Below are positions 31,373-40,935 of a stretch of 64,000 nucleotides of DNA, one piece after another. The stretch is from the NCBI GenBank assembly GCA_030374765.1, contig JARGXX010000129.1, positions 496,001-560,000 of the forward strand, given 5' to 3'. Both the position numbers and the translations under genes were made by a program. The number at the start of each line of letters is the position of its first letter. Position 1 is the first letter of the stretch. This DNA is from Agarophyton chilense. Lineage: Eukaryota; Rhodophyta; Florideophyceae; Gracilariales; Gracilariaceae. The notes beneath the pieces were generated by a model that saw only the letters and a program-made list of their open reading frames with translations, made no database searches and was not told where the DNA came from.

Positions 31373-33191
31373 CCACAATGTGTTGAATGTTGGATTGCTG
31401 TATTGGGGTGGTTGGGTTCGTCAGTGTTTTGAGGTCTTTGATGTGGACGGTGTTCTTCTTTGAATGTGTGATGGGGAGTGTGCTGGACGGTGGGTTCGGT
31501 TTGGATGCTGGCGCTAGGCTTCTGGTTTTTTGGCGTTTGGTTTTGGGTTTGCGTGTGCGGCTTTTAGTGGACGTTTTGGATTTACGTGGGGTGGTGCGTG
31601 CGGTGTGCGCAGTGGTCGCATCTATGATTTTGCCGCGAAGCTGGTACTGAGATTCCTTCCATGGGGCTGTAGCCATTAGTGTTCCTGGTTGTGTTTTCGT
31701 GTTGATTATATATCCTTGGTTGGCTGTGAAGGAGACTAATCCGTATGTGTTGGCGAGGTCGTGAACGGATAGGAGGTTGTGACGTAAGTTGCTGTTTGCT
31801 ACCGCGTGTGTGGTTATGCGGTTATTCCTGTTGGTGCGGAGGTGGAGCTGGCCACTGTGGGTGCATGGGGCCTTTTTGTCGGTAGCGGTTTCGGTTAGGA
31901 TTGGCGTCTGAAGTGGTCGCATTGAGGATGATGGTTGCTTGACGTGAGAGGGGTTGGCGCCACTGTCGAGCACGAACGTACCGTTGGATTCCGTGTTCGC
32001 CTCAGATGTGACATCGACTTGAGGGGGGTTGTTGGGGAGTTGTGGCACTCCGTTGTGGATTATCGGTGGGGGCGGTAGGGTTTGATAGTGGTAAGCTGGT
32101 GCTGCTTGTACGTAATTCGCCTGTGGTTTCGCGTTGCGGTATATGGGGTGTCTTTGGTCACGAAAATTGTCGTCTGTGTGGTTACATCGGACTCCTAGCG
32201 ATTTATGGTAGGTGCAGAGTTGGATGAACAGTATGAGTCGAACAGGGTATGTCGTTCGTAGATATCCTTGTCGTGCGGGTTGATAACGAATTGTAGTACC
32301 ATAGTCCCCGGTGATTCTTGGTGTGATTGATGCTTGGGATTGGCCTGTTTTCATGGGTTGATATAGTGTGTTGAGGGACTTGAATATGCGCGTGAAGTTG
32401 CGGATGGTGGTGGGTTTGCTGGAAAGTATAGGTCCAAGGATGGGGGTGAAGGATGCGTTGGTGCAGAGTCCCGCGATCATGAAGTCTACGGGTTTCTCTC
32501 CATCCGTAATGTTGGGATAACGAGCTGCAACCATTGTCTGGCGGACGGCCATGTGAGAAGCGAGAAATGTATCTATCGTCGTTTCTGTTGTATAAATGAT
32601 GCTTTCCGCTTCTGTCTTCATAAATTGATGGTCGTCTTTCGTCGACTGGTTGATGTGTGCCACGAGTTTGGTCACTAGATCGTTAGGTGTGGGTTTATCT
32701 AGAGGAACAATAAGGAGGCCGAGTATGTCATTGGGTACGCTTCTTAGTACTGCAGAGAGTATTTTGTTCTTCTTCGTGTTGTGTAGCTTGAGTTCTCCTG
32801 AGTTTTGTGGGAGTAAGGGGTTGCCTTCGAAGTGATCGGTGGCTTTGATGGTGGCGGCGTACGTGTCTACCGCCAGGTACCATGGCGCGTAGTTTGCCGT
32901 ATCGACAGTGGGGAGTTTATGTGTTTTTTCGTTGTTTATGGTAGTGGAAGAGGTTTGGTGTGATGTTGCAGTTGTGAAGTGGGGTGGTGGTGTATTGTGG
33001 TGCTGAGTGGTGTCCTGTGGTGTGTGTGAGTCGTTGGCAGTAGTGAGCGCGTTGTTGTATAGGGTTTGGATATCGGGGTCTTGTCGGAGGTCGCGCCCGA
33101 GTCGGCGGGCGAGACGAAGGTTTTGTGGATCCGTTTTGAGGGGAAATGGGATGTTGGGGTTGGGGTTCAGGTTAGCGTATGGCCCATAACC
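31373..33191 (-). CDS. Copia gag-protease and integrase linker
   Basis: Minus-strand frame open from the flank through the 5' LTR to 31227. The gag domain reads YAPWYLAVDTYAATIKATDHF, KKNKILSAVLRSVPNDILGLL, DDHQFMKTEAESIIYTTE and FTRIFKSLNTLYQ. A His/Cys-rich patch (CTYHKSLGVRCNH) may be the zinc knuckle remnant. Protease is FVLDSGANPSHV. The pre-integrase region has LRHNLLSVHDLANTYGLV, then a Lys/Arg-rich linker. No in-frame ATG exists between the LTR and QFMKTEAES, which is already inside the gag domain, so initiation is unexplained. The frame is ended by the inserted 0.9-kb segment. Confidence 0.85.
33181..33191 (-). other. Copia primer-binding site (initiator-Met half-tRNA type)
   Basis: Immediately internal to the 5' LTR. 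The element strand reads GGTTATGGGCC, complementary to GGCCCATAACC in the anticodon arm of eukaryotic initiator tRNA-Met (CAT anticodon). Usual copia elements pair with the tRNA 3' end (TGG...); this internal site is the alternative known from Drosophila copia and Ty5. Confidence 0.6.
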
Positions 33192-33281
33192 TGTGAGTGG
33201 AAGGCACTGACCGTTCTCTTTACTATGATCTCGTCGTCGTCTACTGCTTAAGTACTGTTGTGACTGTAATGCTGTTTGACA
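33192..33281 (-). repeat. Copia 5' LTR (90 bp)
   Basis: Partner of 27745-27834. Followed outside by CGCAT (33282-33286), identical to the CGCAT at 27740-27744. Confidence 0.9.
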
Positions 33282-33577
33282 CGCATAACGGGATCCACAA
33301 GGGGTGTGGCTTACTGGAGATATTGACGATTTCGGAATCTGACGTAAGTTGTACGTACGTTGCTTGTTGGAACTGTTGATGTGCACAAAAGCGGATTTTT
33401 GGCTCTGAAAGCCGAGTTTGGATCATTACTCTTGATCTCTACAACAAAATCTAAGCTATAGAGAATATGATTGAAGAGATTTGACGAGAAAGTGTTGATG
33501 TGTTGATGTGTTGTTATTGTTTGGTGAGAGCGGAGCGGCAGTAGGCGACGCGGCGGTCGGCGCTGTGCACGACGCGC

Positions 33578-33873
33578 ATGTCGCTGCTGACGGTGCCCGA
33601 GGAGGCGGTGAGCGAGGTGGTGAGCCATCTGTCCAGGGCGGACCGCGCGTCGCTGCAGCTGGCGCACCCGAGCCTCGCGCGGCTGCTGCGCCCGTCCAAC
33701 GGCGCGCTGTGGCAGCAAGTGTACGCGAGGCGCTTCGGCTCGCGCGTCTCTCAGCCCGCGCCGCGCGGCCCCGCTGTCACGCACCACGCGCGCCTGCTCT
33801 GCGAGCTGCACGATATCGCCGACGACTACTGGATCCACACCGAGCTCTCTGGCGCCCCGCTGCGCCCCGCACG

Positions 33874-33907
<34 letters not shown>

Positions 33908-34984
33908 CACGCGGGGCCGCTGCTATTCGACGAGGGATCGTCACGGCGGCTGTACGTGGCGGACGGCCGGCAGGTGGCGGCGTTCTGCACGCGCTCGTGG
34001 GACGCGGCCGGCGCGCGCGAGCTGCCGGCGCGCGCGCGCTGCATGCACGCCGACACGCGCGGCGCGGCGGTGGGGCTGCATGACGGCGGCGTGTTCCTGT
34101 GGGCCGGCCACGGCGACCACGACGCGGGGCGCTGTGTACGCGCGCACAAGCGCGGCGTGCGCTGCGTGCTGCAGCTCGACGACGCGGTGGTGTCGGCCGC
34201 GGACGACGGCACGCTACGCGCGCGCAATCGACACTCGCGACGCGCGGTGGCCATGGCGCGCGCGCGCGTGAGCGCCGTGCACTCTGTGCGCGATGGATTG
34301 TTGGCGACGTGCGGCGACGGGGCGACGGCGCCCGTGCAACTGTGGGACGCACAGCGGCTGCAGTGCGTGGCGACGGCGACGCTCGGCGCAGCCGTGTCGC
34401 ACAGCGTGCTCTACAACGGCGTGTTGTACGTGATGGCGGCGCGCGTCATCCACGCACTCGACGCGCGTCAGGGCATGTCGCGCACGGCCGCGCTGCTGAC
34501 GCTGCCGCGCGACCGCGCATGGCAGCAGGCGACGGTGGGCGCGCTCGCGCTAGGCGTCGACGGCTCCCTTGCCGCCGCCGTCGGCACCGGCGCCGCCGCA
34601 CTGTGGGACGCGCGCGGCCCCTGGCACGGCGTCCCGTTCGGACGCCCCGCGCGCTCGACAGCCGCTACCACGCGCGCGCTGCTCGTGGACCGCGCCGCGC
34701 TGGTGGTGGGCGGAGCGCGCCCCCGCGAACTGTTCACCTTCGCGCGCTGCGGCTCGCATCGCGGCGTGCTACGCGAGCGCGGCGCGGCGGACGCGCGCCC
34801 CCAAGCGGCCTTCACGTCGGTGGCGCGCGCGGCCGACGCGCTGCTCGTCGGCGACGCCGGCGGCGTCGTGCTGCGCGCGCGCGCCGCCGACGCGTCCGTT
34901 GACTGGCGCGAGGTGCGGCGCGTGTGGCGCTCCGAGCGCGCGCGCCGTGCGCGACGTTTCGCACTGTCGGATAGCGCGCTGTAA
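33578..34984 (+). CDS. F-box protein with WD40-like repeats
   Basis: 468 residues from the ATG at 33578. Residues 1-50 (LLTVPEEAVSEVVSHLSRADRASLQLAHPSL followed by LWQQVYARRFG) match the F-box pattern with its usual trailing LW..L/V..RF. From about 120 the rest reads as a beta-propeller: LHDGGVFLWAGH, HKRGVRCVLQLDDAVVSAADDGTLR, VSAVHSVRDGLLATCGDG, VQLWDAQRLQCVAT and AALWDARG are WD-like blades. Such proteins recruit substrates to SCF ubiquitin ligases through Skp1. A GCAGAC hexanucleotide run (33873-33906) encodes an Ala-Asp repeat at about residues 100-110. First host gene after the transposon block, only about 300 bp from the copia insertion. Codons are very GC-rich. Target unknown. Confidence 0.7.
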
Positions 34985-35344
34985 GCCGTCTGGCCAATGG
35001 GCGCGCGGCGATGCGGCGACGCGCGCGCCGCTTGGCGAAATATAGCGCGCGCGCGCCGCTTGGCGGAATATCTCGCGCCAAGGCCGCTCGCCACTGCCGA
35101 AGCGCCGCCGCGCCGCGCGCCCTGTGGAGCGCCGCCCGCCACGCGCGCCTCCGCCCCCCCCGCCCCCCCCGCGAGCGCAGCCTTCGCAACCCTTGTTCTT
35201 GCGCCGCCAACCCCCGTCCCGACCCCCTTTATCAGCGCCAGGCGCGGCCACCATCCTCCACCTCATTCTGTTGCTCAGCATCTCCCACCCCCGCCCTCTC
35301 TCTTCCAGTCGCAGCCTTCCTCTCCTCTCCTCCATCGCATCGCA
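34985..35344 (+). promoter_or_regulatory. Upstream region of the LHCR gene
   Basis: Contains a CCAAT box (GGCCAATGGG, 34992-35001), two copies of GCGCGCCGCTTGGCG followed by an AATAT (35023-35043 and 35052-35071) spaced 29 bp apart, then two adjacent 8-C runs (35154-35161, 35163-35170), and a C/T-rich leader (CTCTCTCTTCCAG..., 35290-35340) up to the ATG. The repeats are candidate factor sites; no light-response element is recognised with certainty. Confidence 0.4.
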
Positions 35345-36001
35345 ATGGCTTTCGTGTCCTCCTTCGCGCTTTCTGCCCCCCGCACCCTCTCCCGCTCGGC
35401 GCTATGCGGCGCGCAGCTCTCGCCCCGCTCCGCCCGGACGGCGGCCGCCGTACGCATGGTTGAAAAGTCCGCCTCCGTGCCGTTCCTCCCCAAGCCCGCC
35501 AACATCCCGGACGACGCCCCCGGCTACGCCGGCTTCGACCCCATTGGCTTCTCCAACATGTTCAACTTCAAGTTTTTGCAAGAGGCCGAAATCAAGCACA
35601 GCAGGATCTGTATGCTCGCCGTGCTGGGCCTGCTCGTCTCCGAGTTCTACACCTTCCCGTGGTACTCCGACGCCCCCCGCCTGGCGTCCGCCGTGCACTC
35701 GTGGGGCGTGCAGCAGGGCTGCCTCAACCAGCTGCTCGTGTGGACCTCCTTCTGGGAGATTGTCGTCGGCACACCCGCTGTCATCCAGATGATCTCTCTC
35801 GGCTCCCCGCGTCGACCGGGAGAATTCGCCTTTGACCCGCTCGGTCTGGGTAACACTGCTGCCGCCTTCAAAAAGTTCCAGACCGCCGAACTCGTCAACG
35901 GCCGCCTGGCCATGATCGCCATTGGCGGCCTGTTGCACCAAGAGTTCCTCACTGGTATGACACCTGTGCAGCAGCTCTTGTCCGGAAACGTCTTGCCGTA
36001 A
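35345..36001 (+). CDS. LHCR-type light-harvesting chlorophyll-binding protein
   Basis: 218 residues from the ATG at 35345. A transit peptide rich in Ser/Ala/Arg (residues 1-37, ending AAAVRM) precedes KSASVPFLPKPANI, the start typical of red-algal LHC proteins. Helix 1 is FLQEAEIKHSRICMLAVLGLL and helix 3 is FQTAELVNGRLAMIAIGGLLHQ, each with the Glu...His/Asn-x-Arg chlorophyll-ligand and salt-bridge pattern; helix 2 is in VWTSFWEIVVGTPAVIQMI. Two FDP(I/L)G motifs precede helices 1 and 3. Likely a photosystem I antenna in the thylakoid membrane. No ER signal is present, so the plastid is primary. A longer in-frame extension to 34997 is rejected because it translates the GC-rich promoter and the best ATG context is here. 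Confidence 0.92.
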   Translation: MAFVSSFALSAPRTLSRSALCGAQLSPRSARTAAAVRMVEKSASVPFLPKPANIPDDAPGYAGFDPIGFSNMFNFKFLQEAEIKHSRICMLAVLGLLVSEFYTFPWYSDAPRLASAVHSWGVQQGCLNQLLVWTSFWEIVVGTPAVIQMISLGSPRRPGEFAFDPLGLGNTAAAFKKFQTAELVNGRLAMIAIGGLLHQEFLTGMTPVQQLLSGNVLP

Positions 36002-37276
36002 CACCGTTTCACCCCCTGTGCCTTGTAATTGTTTGTCCATCTTGAGCGATTAGTGCCGTAAAATCATACACACTTTTGCCACCCTTCCGATCCCACGCTC
36101 AGCAATTCCCATCCGCACACCGCCTTGTGTCCAAAACGCCACAATACTACACGTGGATGCAAACTAGTAACAAAGGCCACTACTCGCAATGCGACTCAGA
36201 TGGTCCCTTCTTCTCTCTCGTCCTTGTTCCCTCAAGTGCTTGTAAAACAGCTCTATGGAATCGTTTTAGACTTGCAAAAAACGTCGATATATTTTAACAG
36301 CATGCTGACACTGTAAGGAGGCAAGAGAGCGTTGGTAATGGAAACAAAAACGAGTCATTTTTATGGACATGACACGTTTTTCACCAACCCGTTCACATGA
36401 GCAGCCACAGAGTCTACCGTTGTCATCGGCAGAACCCCAACCGCTCCCATCTGTACATCACATTGCTCATGTTCTTCTCTAAGGCTCAGAATCCTGCCAC
36501 ACACGCAAAAGGATACAACTACATCAAAGCTGCTTCATCGACTCAGTCGTCAAACCTTCCATAAACACGTAAACCAGTTTGCTACAACAACTTCACTGTT
36601 CAAATCCCCCACCAGAGTCGTCCATGCGAGCAACCAGGGACATCCCGGCTTGGTTGTGCACTGAAAACCGCAATCGTCGCTTGTTACAGTAGGGCAGAAC
36701 AGAGAGCGTGACGGCAAGGCAACAGTTGCCGTTTCTATCCACACAAAACCACAGTTTGAGTCTCTTCACTTTTCAGGGCACGTGCGATGCTAGTTGTAGC
36801 ACAGGGGTCTGTCTGTTTCAACGTATCAAAATGATCAGGTCTGGAAGAATATGAGTGCAAAACTGATCTAATGCACACAAGTGCCATCCATGATGCCAAC
36901 TTACGAGAAACGGTTTTACTCGCGCTCGCTTCTGAGAACAGGGATAGCCGAAATGACTCGAAAATGGCGAGAACATGTTTGGCGGTAAAAATCACACTCA
37001 ACGAACATACCTCTCAAGCCGGCAGTTAGCAATTGCTACCTTCTTTTCTAGCTAGTGTCGTTTGGGAGCTTTCCGGTACATACGCGCTGTCGAGATGAAA
37101 CTGAACTGCCTCATCGTTCCGGCGACACTGATTCTCAAATATGTCGTCATGCTGCCCATTTCGCACGAGAGCCGCAACGTAGCCACTGTCGTAAGAGCAT
37201 TTTGATGCGAGTGGACCACCACTAGCAATCTGAATAAATCAAAACAAACATCACGCTTCCCCGGGAGGCGCGCAAT
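36002..37276. other. Intergenic region, lower GC
   Basis: About 1.27 kb between the LHCR stop and the small uncertain minus-strand ORF. Frames are short and unconvincing. Probably holds the LHCR 3' UTR; no other feature recognised. Confidence 0.4.
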
Positions 37277-37958
37277 TCACGCGATGGTTCTGCCTCGTCT
37301 GGAACTCCATTCGACGACCTTCGCATCCAGCGTCGATTCAACGGTCACATCTGCCAAACGTACAATCATGGTGTCTGGCTCTGGGGACACCTTTGCTGAA
37401 GCGTTTTCGACCAGTGTTCTTAACACTTCCCTAATGCTATCTTTGTGTTTCAGCTTTTTCCCGACCAACAATTCTTCGTCATCGCTTAGTACACGTTTAC
37501 GTCCCCGAGCAAGATGCTTTTGATTGTCGTCATAATAGGGGGCTCCTTCTCTGGCTGCCTTTTTTATGTTGTAATTGAGTCTCTCTCGACTACCTTCGTA
37601 GAACGAGGACTCTTTTCGGACCAACTGACTGTATCATCGAGGCGCACGTCAACGAAGGTTTTTTGTTCTCGGATTCTATTTGGAGCGCTTTTCGAGCTCG
37701 ACGGTTTCTGCGCCAATCATGAGTCATCCTGGAAAAGTTTGGAGTAAATAATTCGCGAGGCATATGCTCCTCTGGTACGTTGCATCTCTCACTCAATCTC
37801 CGGGAATGCGAACGCTTGAACAGCGCCCTGGGATCCGTTTTTGTACAGAGGGCTACAAAGCGAGGGTTAGCTACTTCAATGCCCCTTGGCTCTCCTTTTT
37901 CTTGTTGAGGGTTCCTTGTCTCAGAACACAATCGTCGGTTTCGATCAACGCGAGTCAC
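37277..37958 (-). pseudogene. Unrecognised small protein, probably frameshifted
   Basis: Two overlapping minus-strand frames look like halves of one protein. 37958-37590 is basic (RLSERCNVPEEHM, MTHDWRRNRRARKALQIE). 37624-37277 continues with RKESSFYEGSRERLNYNIKKAA, LARGRKRVLSDDEELLVGKKLKH, IREVLRTLVENASAKVSPEPD and DAKVVEWSSRRG. The second frame has no ATG near its start, so a -1 shift or an unrecognised intron near 37615 would be needed to join them. No known domain is visible. The coding texture is better than that of neighbouring random frames, but the reading is tentative. It lies in an AT-richer island inside the genic half. Confidence 0.3.
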
Positions 37959-38024
37959 TGAATTCCAAAAGGAAGCTACATGTATAACAACTAGAAAACC
38001 TCAACACTGCAAACAGCGTCAAGA

Positions 38025-39056
38025 ATGGAAAAGCCCTTGGTTGTCGTGTTAGGACTGGGTGAGATGGGCTACGTCCATGCCACCAATCTGTCCAAGGTTC
38101 GCAAAATAAGATTAGGCATCGCGTGCCGCCGTGTTGAAGTACTACAGGCTGCCGCCAGCAAGCTGTGCGCAGATGCAAGCTTCAATTCCTATGAAAAGGC
38201 CATTTCGGATCCTGACACATATGCCGTTGTAATCGCCACACCTCCCGCAACTCACCCCGAGCTCATTGAAATGGCCGCAAACGCCGGAAAGCACATATTC
38301 TCTGAAAAGCCGCTTGGGTTTGATTCCCAAACTATTCGCGACAGCATTGCACATGTGGAGAATGCCGGCGTGCGTTTCATGACGGGATTCATGAGACGTT
38401 GGGATAGCGCCTATGTTTCTGCTAGAGAAGCGGTGGATAAAGGTGATATCGGAGACCCCATAGTGCTCAAGTGCACCAGTGGAGACCCTGAGTACCCAGA
38501 GAAATACCACCGAGGGGGTGCAAAGCATTCTATGCTGAAAGATCTGGCTGTTCATGACATTGATCTTGCTAGATGGCTCACAAAGAGCGAGGTGAAAAGT
38601 GTGTACACCGTAACAGATGCGTTGAGTTACGAAACACTGAGAGAGTACCAGGATTCTGACGTGGCAATATGCGTGTTGGAAATGGAGAACAGAGCAAAGG
38701 TATTGTTTCACTTGAGCAGGGCTCTTTGGTATGGATACAATGTCACTTCCGAACTTGTTTGCAAAAAGGGGTCACTGCGTATCGGAGCGTTGAAAAGAGT
38801 CGACATAGAGCAAATGAAAGATGGCACAACATGTCAGAAAATTGCGGGGGACTTTAGAGATCGGTTTGAAGAGGCGTTTGAAAAAGAAATGAAGGCATTT
38901 GCAGAGCTGATCTGCGCCAAGAGCGAAGCTGATGCTGCGGATATGATGAAACGGAACAGCAGCTATGCTTCTTGCTGGGACGGACTTCATGCGACGGCAG
39001 TGGCTGAGGCGCTTGTGCGCAGTTCCGAGAGTGGCGTTCCGGAGAAGGTTTTGTGA
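38025..39056 (+). CDS. Gfo/Idh/MocA-family NAD(P)-dependent oxidoreductase
   Basis: 343 residues. N-terminal Rossmann fold: VVVLGLGEMGYVHATNLSKV, in which GLGEMG is the dinucleotide-binding Gly-rich loop. YAVVIATPPATHPELIEMAANAGKHIFSEKPLG contains the family EKP motif (about residue 99). The C-terminal substrate half has GFMRRWDSAYVSAREAV and MLKDLAVHDIDLARWLT, whose Asp and His match the catalytic D..(V)HDID motif of myo-inositol 2-dehydrogenases. The substrate could be inositol or another sugar or polyol; the family alone does not decide. No targeting peptide, so probably cytosolic. The length is standard for the family. Flanked by AT-richer sequence upstream and convergent with the PAQR gene. 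Confidence 0.85.
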   Translation: MEKPLVVVLGLGEMGYVHATNLSKVRKIRLGIACRRVEVLQAAASKLCADASFNSYEKAISDPDTYAVVIATPPATHPELIEMAANAGKHIFSEKPLGFDSQTIRDSIAHVENAGVRFMTGFMRRWDSAYVSAREAVDKGDIGDPIVLKCTSGDPEYPEKYHRGGAKHSMLKDLAVHDIDLARWLTKSEVKSVYTVTDALSYETLREYQDSDVAICVLEMENRAKVLFHLSRALWYGYNVTSELVCKKGSLRIGALKRVDIEQMKDGTTCQKIAGDFRDRFEEAFEKEMKAFAELICAKSEADAADMMKRNSSYASCWDGLHATAVAEALVRSSESGVPEKVL

Positions 39057-39344
39057 TCGGTGGTCGTACGCTCGGTACTCTAAAAGTGGTTGGTGGTAGG
39101 GAAGGGGCTGAACAAGGATCACGCACTTGGGTAATGGTGAGAGAGCTGGGGCGGTGAAGTAGGGGGAAGAGTATGATTCGCGCGCGCGCTGCAAGTAATC
39201 GGGGTGTGTTCGTCTGGCAGCAGTGAAATATGTGCACGAGCATAATGCGCTACTGAACGCATGTAGCAGTTTGTGAGGCACAGAGGTTTTTGTTTTTTTG
39301 TGAATGACTATCAACGACACGAATCTATTTACAAAGTTTAGCTT

Positions 39345-40376
39345 CTACTGAAGCGGAGAGGCGGAACAACCAACTTCCAAGCGGTATTCCAAAAGCGTCC
39401 AACACCCAAAAAGATGAAACCCCACGCCCAGCAGAACAGCAATGTGCAAGAGCTGGTGAGATGCGAAAAAGCGGTCGTGCATTCCGACACGACAGCACTC
39501 TGGAAAGCGAGAGATATAAAACATGGCGCCCACGGCGTACATGAAGAGCGCAGAGAGAGCGGAGCCAACGCCGACAGCGAGTTCATACAAGGCGGCGGTT
39601 TGCGACCAAATGGAATGGAAGAGCGGGAGTACAGTAGTACTGGCCAGAGCGGCGAACACAAAGACGCGGAAGGGACGGGCGGCAGGGGTTCCGAAAGTCG
39701 GGGCGAATATACACGGAACGGTGAAAAGCTCGGCTGAAATGATGAGGGCGTAGTAGCGGTGGGCTATGGTCGGAGTGCAATAGAAAGCATAGTATATACC
39801 CGATATGGCATGACCGGAAATCAAGAGCGAGATGCCCAGAAAGTCGAGCTTTCCGAGCAGATGCAAGGCGCGCGGCGAGTGGACCCAAAAAGTGTGGAAG
39901 ATGGTGGAGAAGAAGAGACAGATTAGAGCGGTGAGAATGAGGGGGAAGAGTGCGATGCGATGCGAATTAAGAAGATTAGATAGGGCTTGACGAAGTAGAG
40001 TGGGGTGATGGTGCTCGGTGAGACAAAAATTGGGCACTCCGATGGCTTTGATGTGGGCGTGGATGTCGGCGGTAGTGGCAAGGGCGCGCTGGGAGCAGGC
40101 GATTGCGACGCGCGAGATGTGGCGACGCACAGAAGTTGCCGGACCGAGGATGTAGACGCCGAGACACAGAAAGAAGACGAAGCCGAGGGCATGTGTCCAG
40201 ATGTTGATGGTGTCGTTGTGCAGCGTGAAGAAAGCGGAGAAGAAAATGGCGCTCCACGAGGGGTGCGACGGACGATAACTGCCGTATAAAAAGTCATTGT
40301 CGCGCATCCACGCGGGGATCTCGAGGATGTTGAGCAGACGGCGTCGACACGGGGGCGCGCGCGCGGAGACAGTCAT
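39345..40376 (-). CDS. PAQR family (adiponectin/progestin receptor-like) membrane protein
   Basis: 343 residues from the ATG at 40376. After PAWMRDNDFLYGSYRPSHPSW and TLHNDTINIWTHALG, hallmarks of the PAQR/hemolysin-III superfamily, there are seven predicted membrane segments. The metal-site residues are visible: Ser-His in FFSTIFHTFWVH, an Asp in LGKLDFLGIS, and the C-terminal SHQLLHIAVLL. These zinc-hydrolase-like proteins have ceramidase activity or receptor roles in other organisms. The larger ORF extends upstream through a 42-nt C tract (as poly-Pro), but the Met just after the tract begins the conserved protein, so I start there. Only one base separates the C tract from the ATG. A long insert between membrane segments 1 and 2 (RRHISRVAIACSQRALATTAD...) is unusual for the family. 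Confidence 0.85.
   Translation of the reverse strand: MTVSARAPPCRRRLLNILEIPAWMRDNDFLYGSYRPSHPSWSAIFFSAFFTLHNDTINIWTHALGFVFFLCLGVYILGPATSVRRHISRVAIACSQRALATTADIHAHIKAIGVPNFCLTEHHHPTLLRQALSNLLNSHRIALFPLILTALICLFFSTIFHTFWVHSPRALHLLGKLDFLGISLLISGHAISGIYYAFYCTPTIAHRYYALIISAELFTVPCIFAPTFGTPAARPFRVFVFAALASTTVLPLFHSIWSQTAALYELAVGVGSALSALFMYAVGAMFYISRFPECCRVGMHDRFFASHQLLHIAVLLGVGFHLFGCWTLLEYRLEVGCSASPLQ

Positions 40377-40377
<1 letters not shown>

Positions 40378-40419
<42 letters not shown>
40378..40419 (-). repeat. 42-nt homopolymeric C tract (coding strand) abutting the PAQR ATG
   Basis: Plus strand shows 42 consecutive G; on the PAQR coding strand this is C42-G-ATG. Longest homopolymer in the window. 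Confidence 0.95.
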
Positions 40420-40420
<1 letters not shown>

Positions 40421-40935
40421 GGCAGACGCTCGGCGAGAAGAAGAAGAACGACGATGCGGAGGAAGGAGCAAGAGAGACGGACGGGCGAGCACGCGCCGTC
40501 AGGCGCACGCGGAGCACGCGGACGGACGCACACAAACCGCACGAAAACGCGGGGTGAGATGTCGCGCTCCACGCGTGCGCGCTGGACGCGTGTGGCGCGT
40601 GGAACAGGTGGGTGATGTGTGCACGTGGTGACTGTTACTCGCTCGGCGTATCCCGCATGCATGAAAAGTATGCTGCCAAGCGCCTACCATTGGTCAACAG
40701 CCGGATTGTTTCAAAATGTATTGGTTGTAAGGCTGCCAAGTGGTTTTGACACCCAACTGTACAAAAGTGATTAGGTGAAACGTGTTTCCACTCTCCCACC
40801 AATTGGAGAGAGAAGAATTTTTAGCTTCAAAAGAGTGGAGAATCATCCGCCGCCACCCCTCTACGGCCGGCCGCCCTACTGTCCCACGCCCCACGCCCCA
40901 CGCCCCCCCCCCCGCCCAACCCTACCCGTTCCGCC

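Larger units (their letters stand above)
27745..33281 (-). mobile_element. Ty1/copia retrotransposon with 90-bp LTRs
   Basis: Terminal direct repeats of 90 bp (27745-27834 and 33192-33281) differ at only three positions by eye and have TG...CA ends. They are flanked by a perfect 5-bp target duplication CGCAT (27740-27744 and 33282-33286). The gene order on the minus strand is gag, protease, integrase, RT, RNase H, which is the copia order. A 0.9-kb insertion (about 30480-31372) splits pol. Directly inside the 5' LTR, the plus strand reads GGCCCATAACC (33181-33191), matching the anticodon stem-loop of eukaryotic initiator tRNA-Met, so priming by an internally cleaved tRNA, as in Drosophila copia and Ty5, is inferred. 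The near-identical LTRs indicate recent insertion. Confidence 0.9.

Noticed and set aside
33508..35335. Many long ORFs overlapping the F-box gene and LHCR promoter on both strands
   Set aside because: Very high GC leaves stop codons rare in all frames; only the 33578-34984 frame shows domains, and the others are Arg/Ala-rich shadows.
34997..35344. N-terminal extension of the LHCR ORF
   Set aside because: It translates the repeat- and C-tract-bearing promoter, while the ATG at 35345 starts a normal transit peptide.
40377..40535. 53-residue poly-Pro N-terminal extension of the PAQR protein
   Set aside because: Created by the C42 tract; the extension starts without a good ATG and the conserved protein begins just after the tract.
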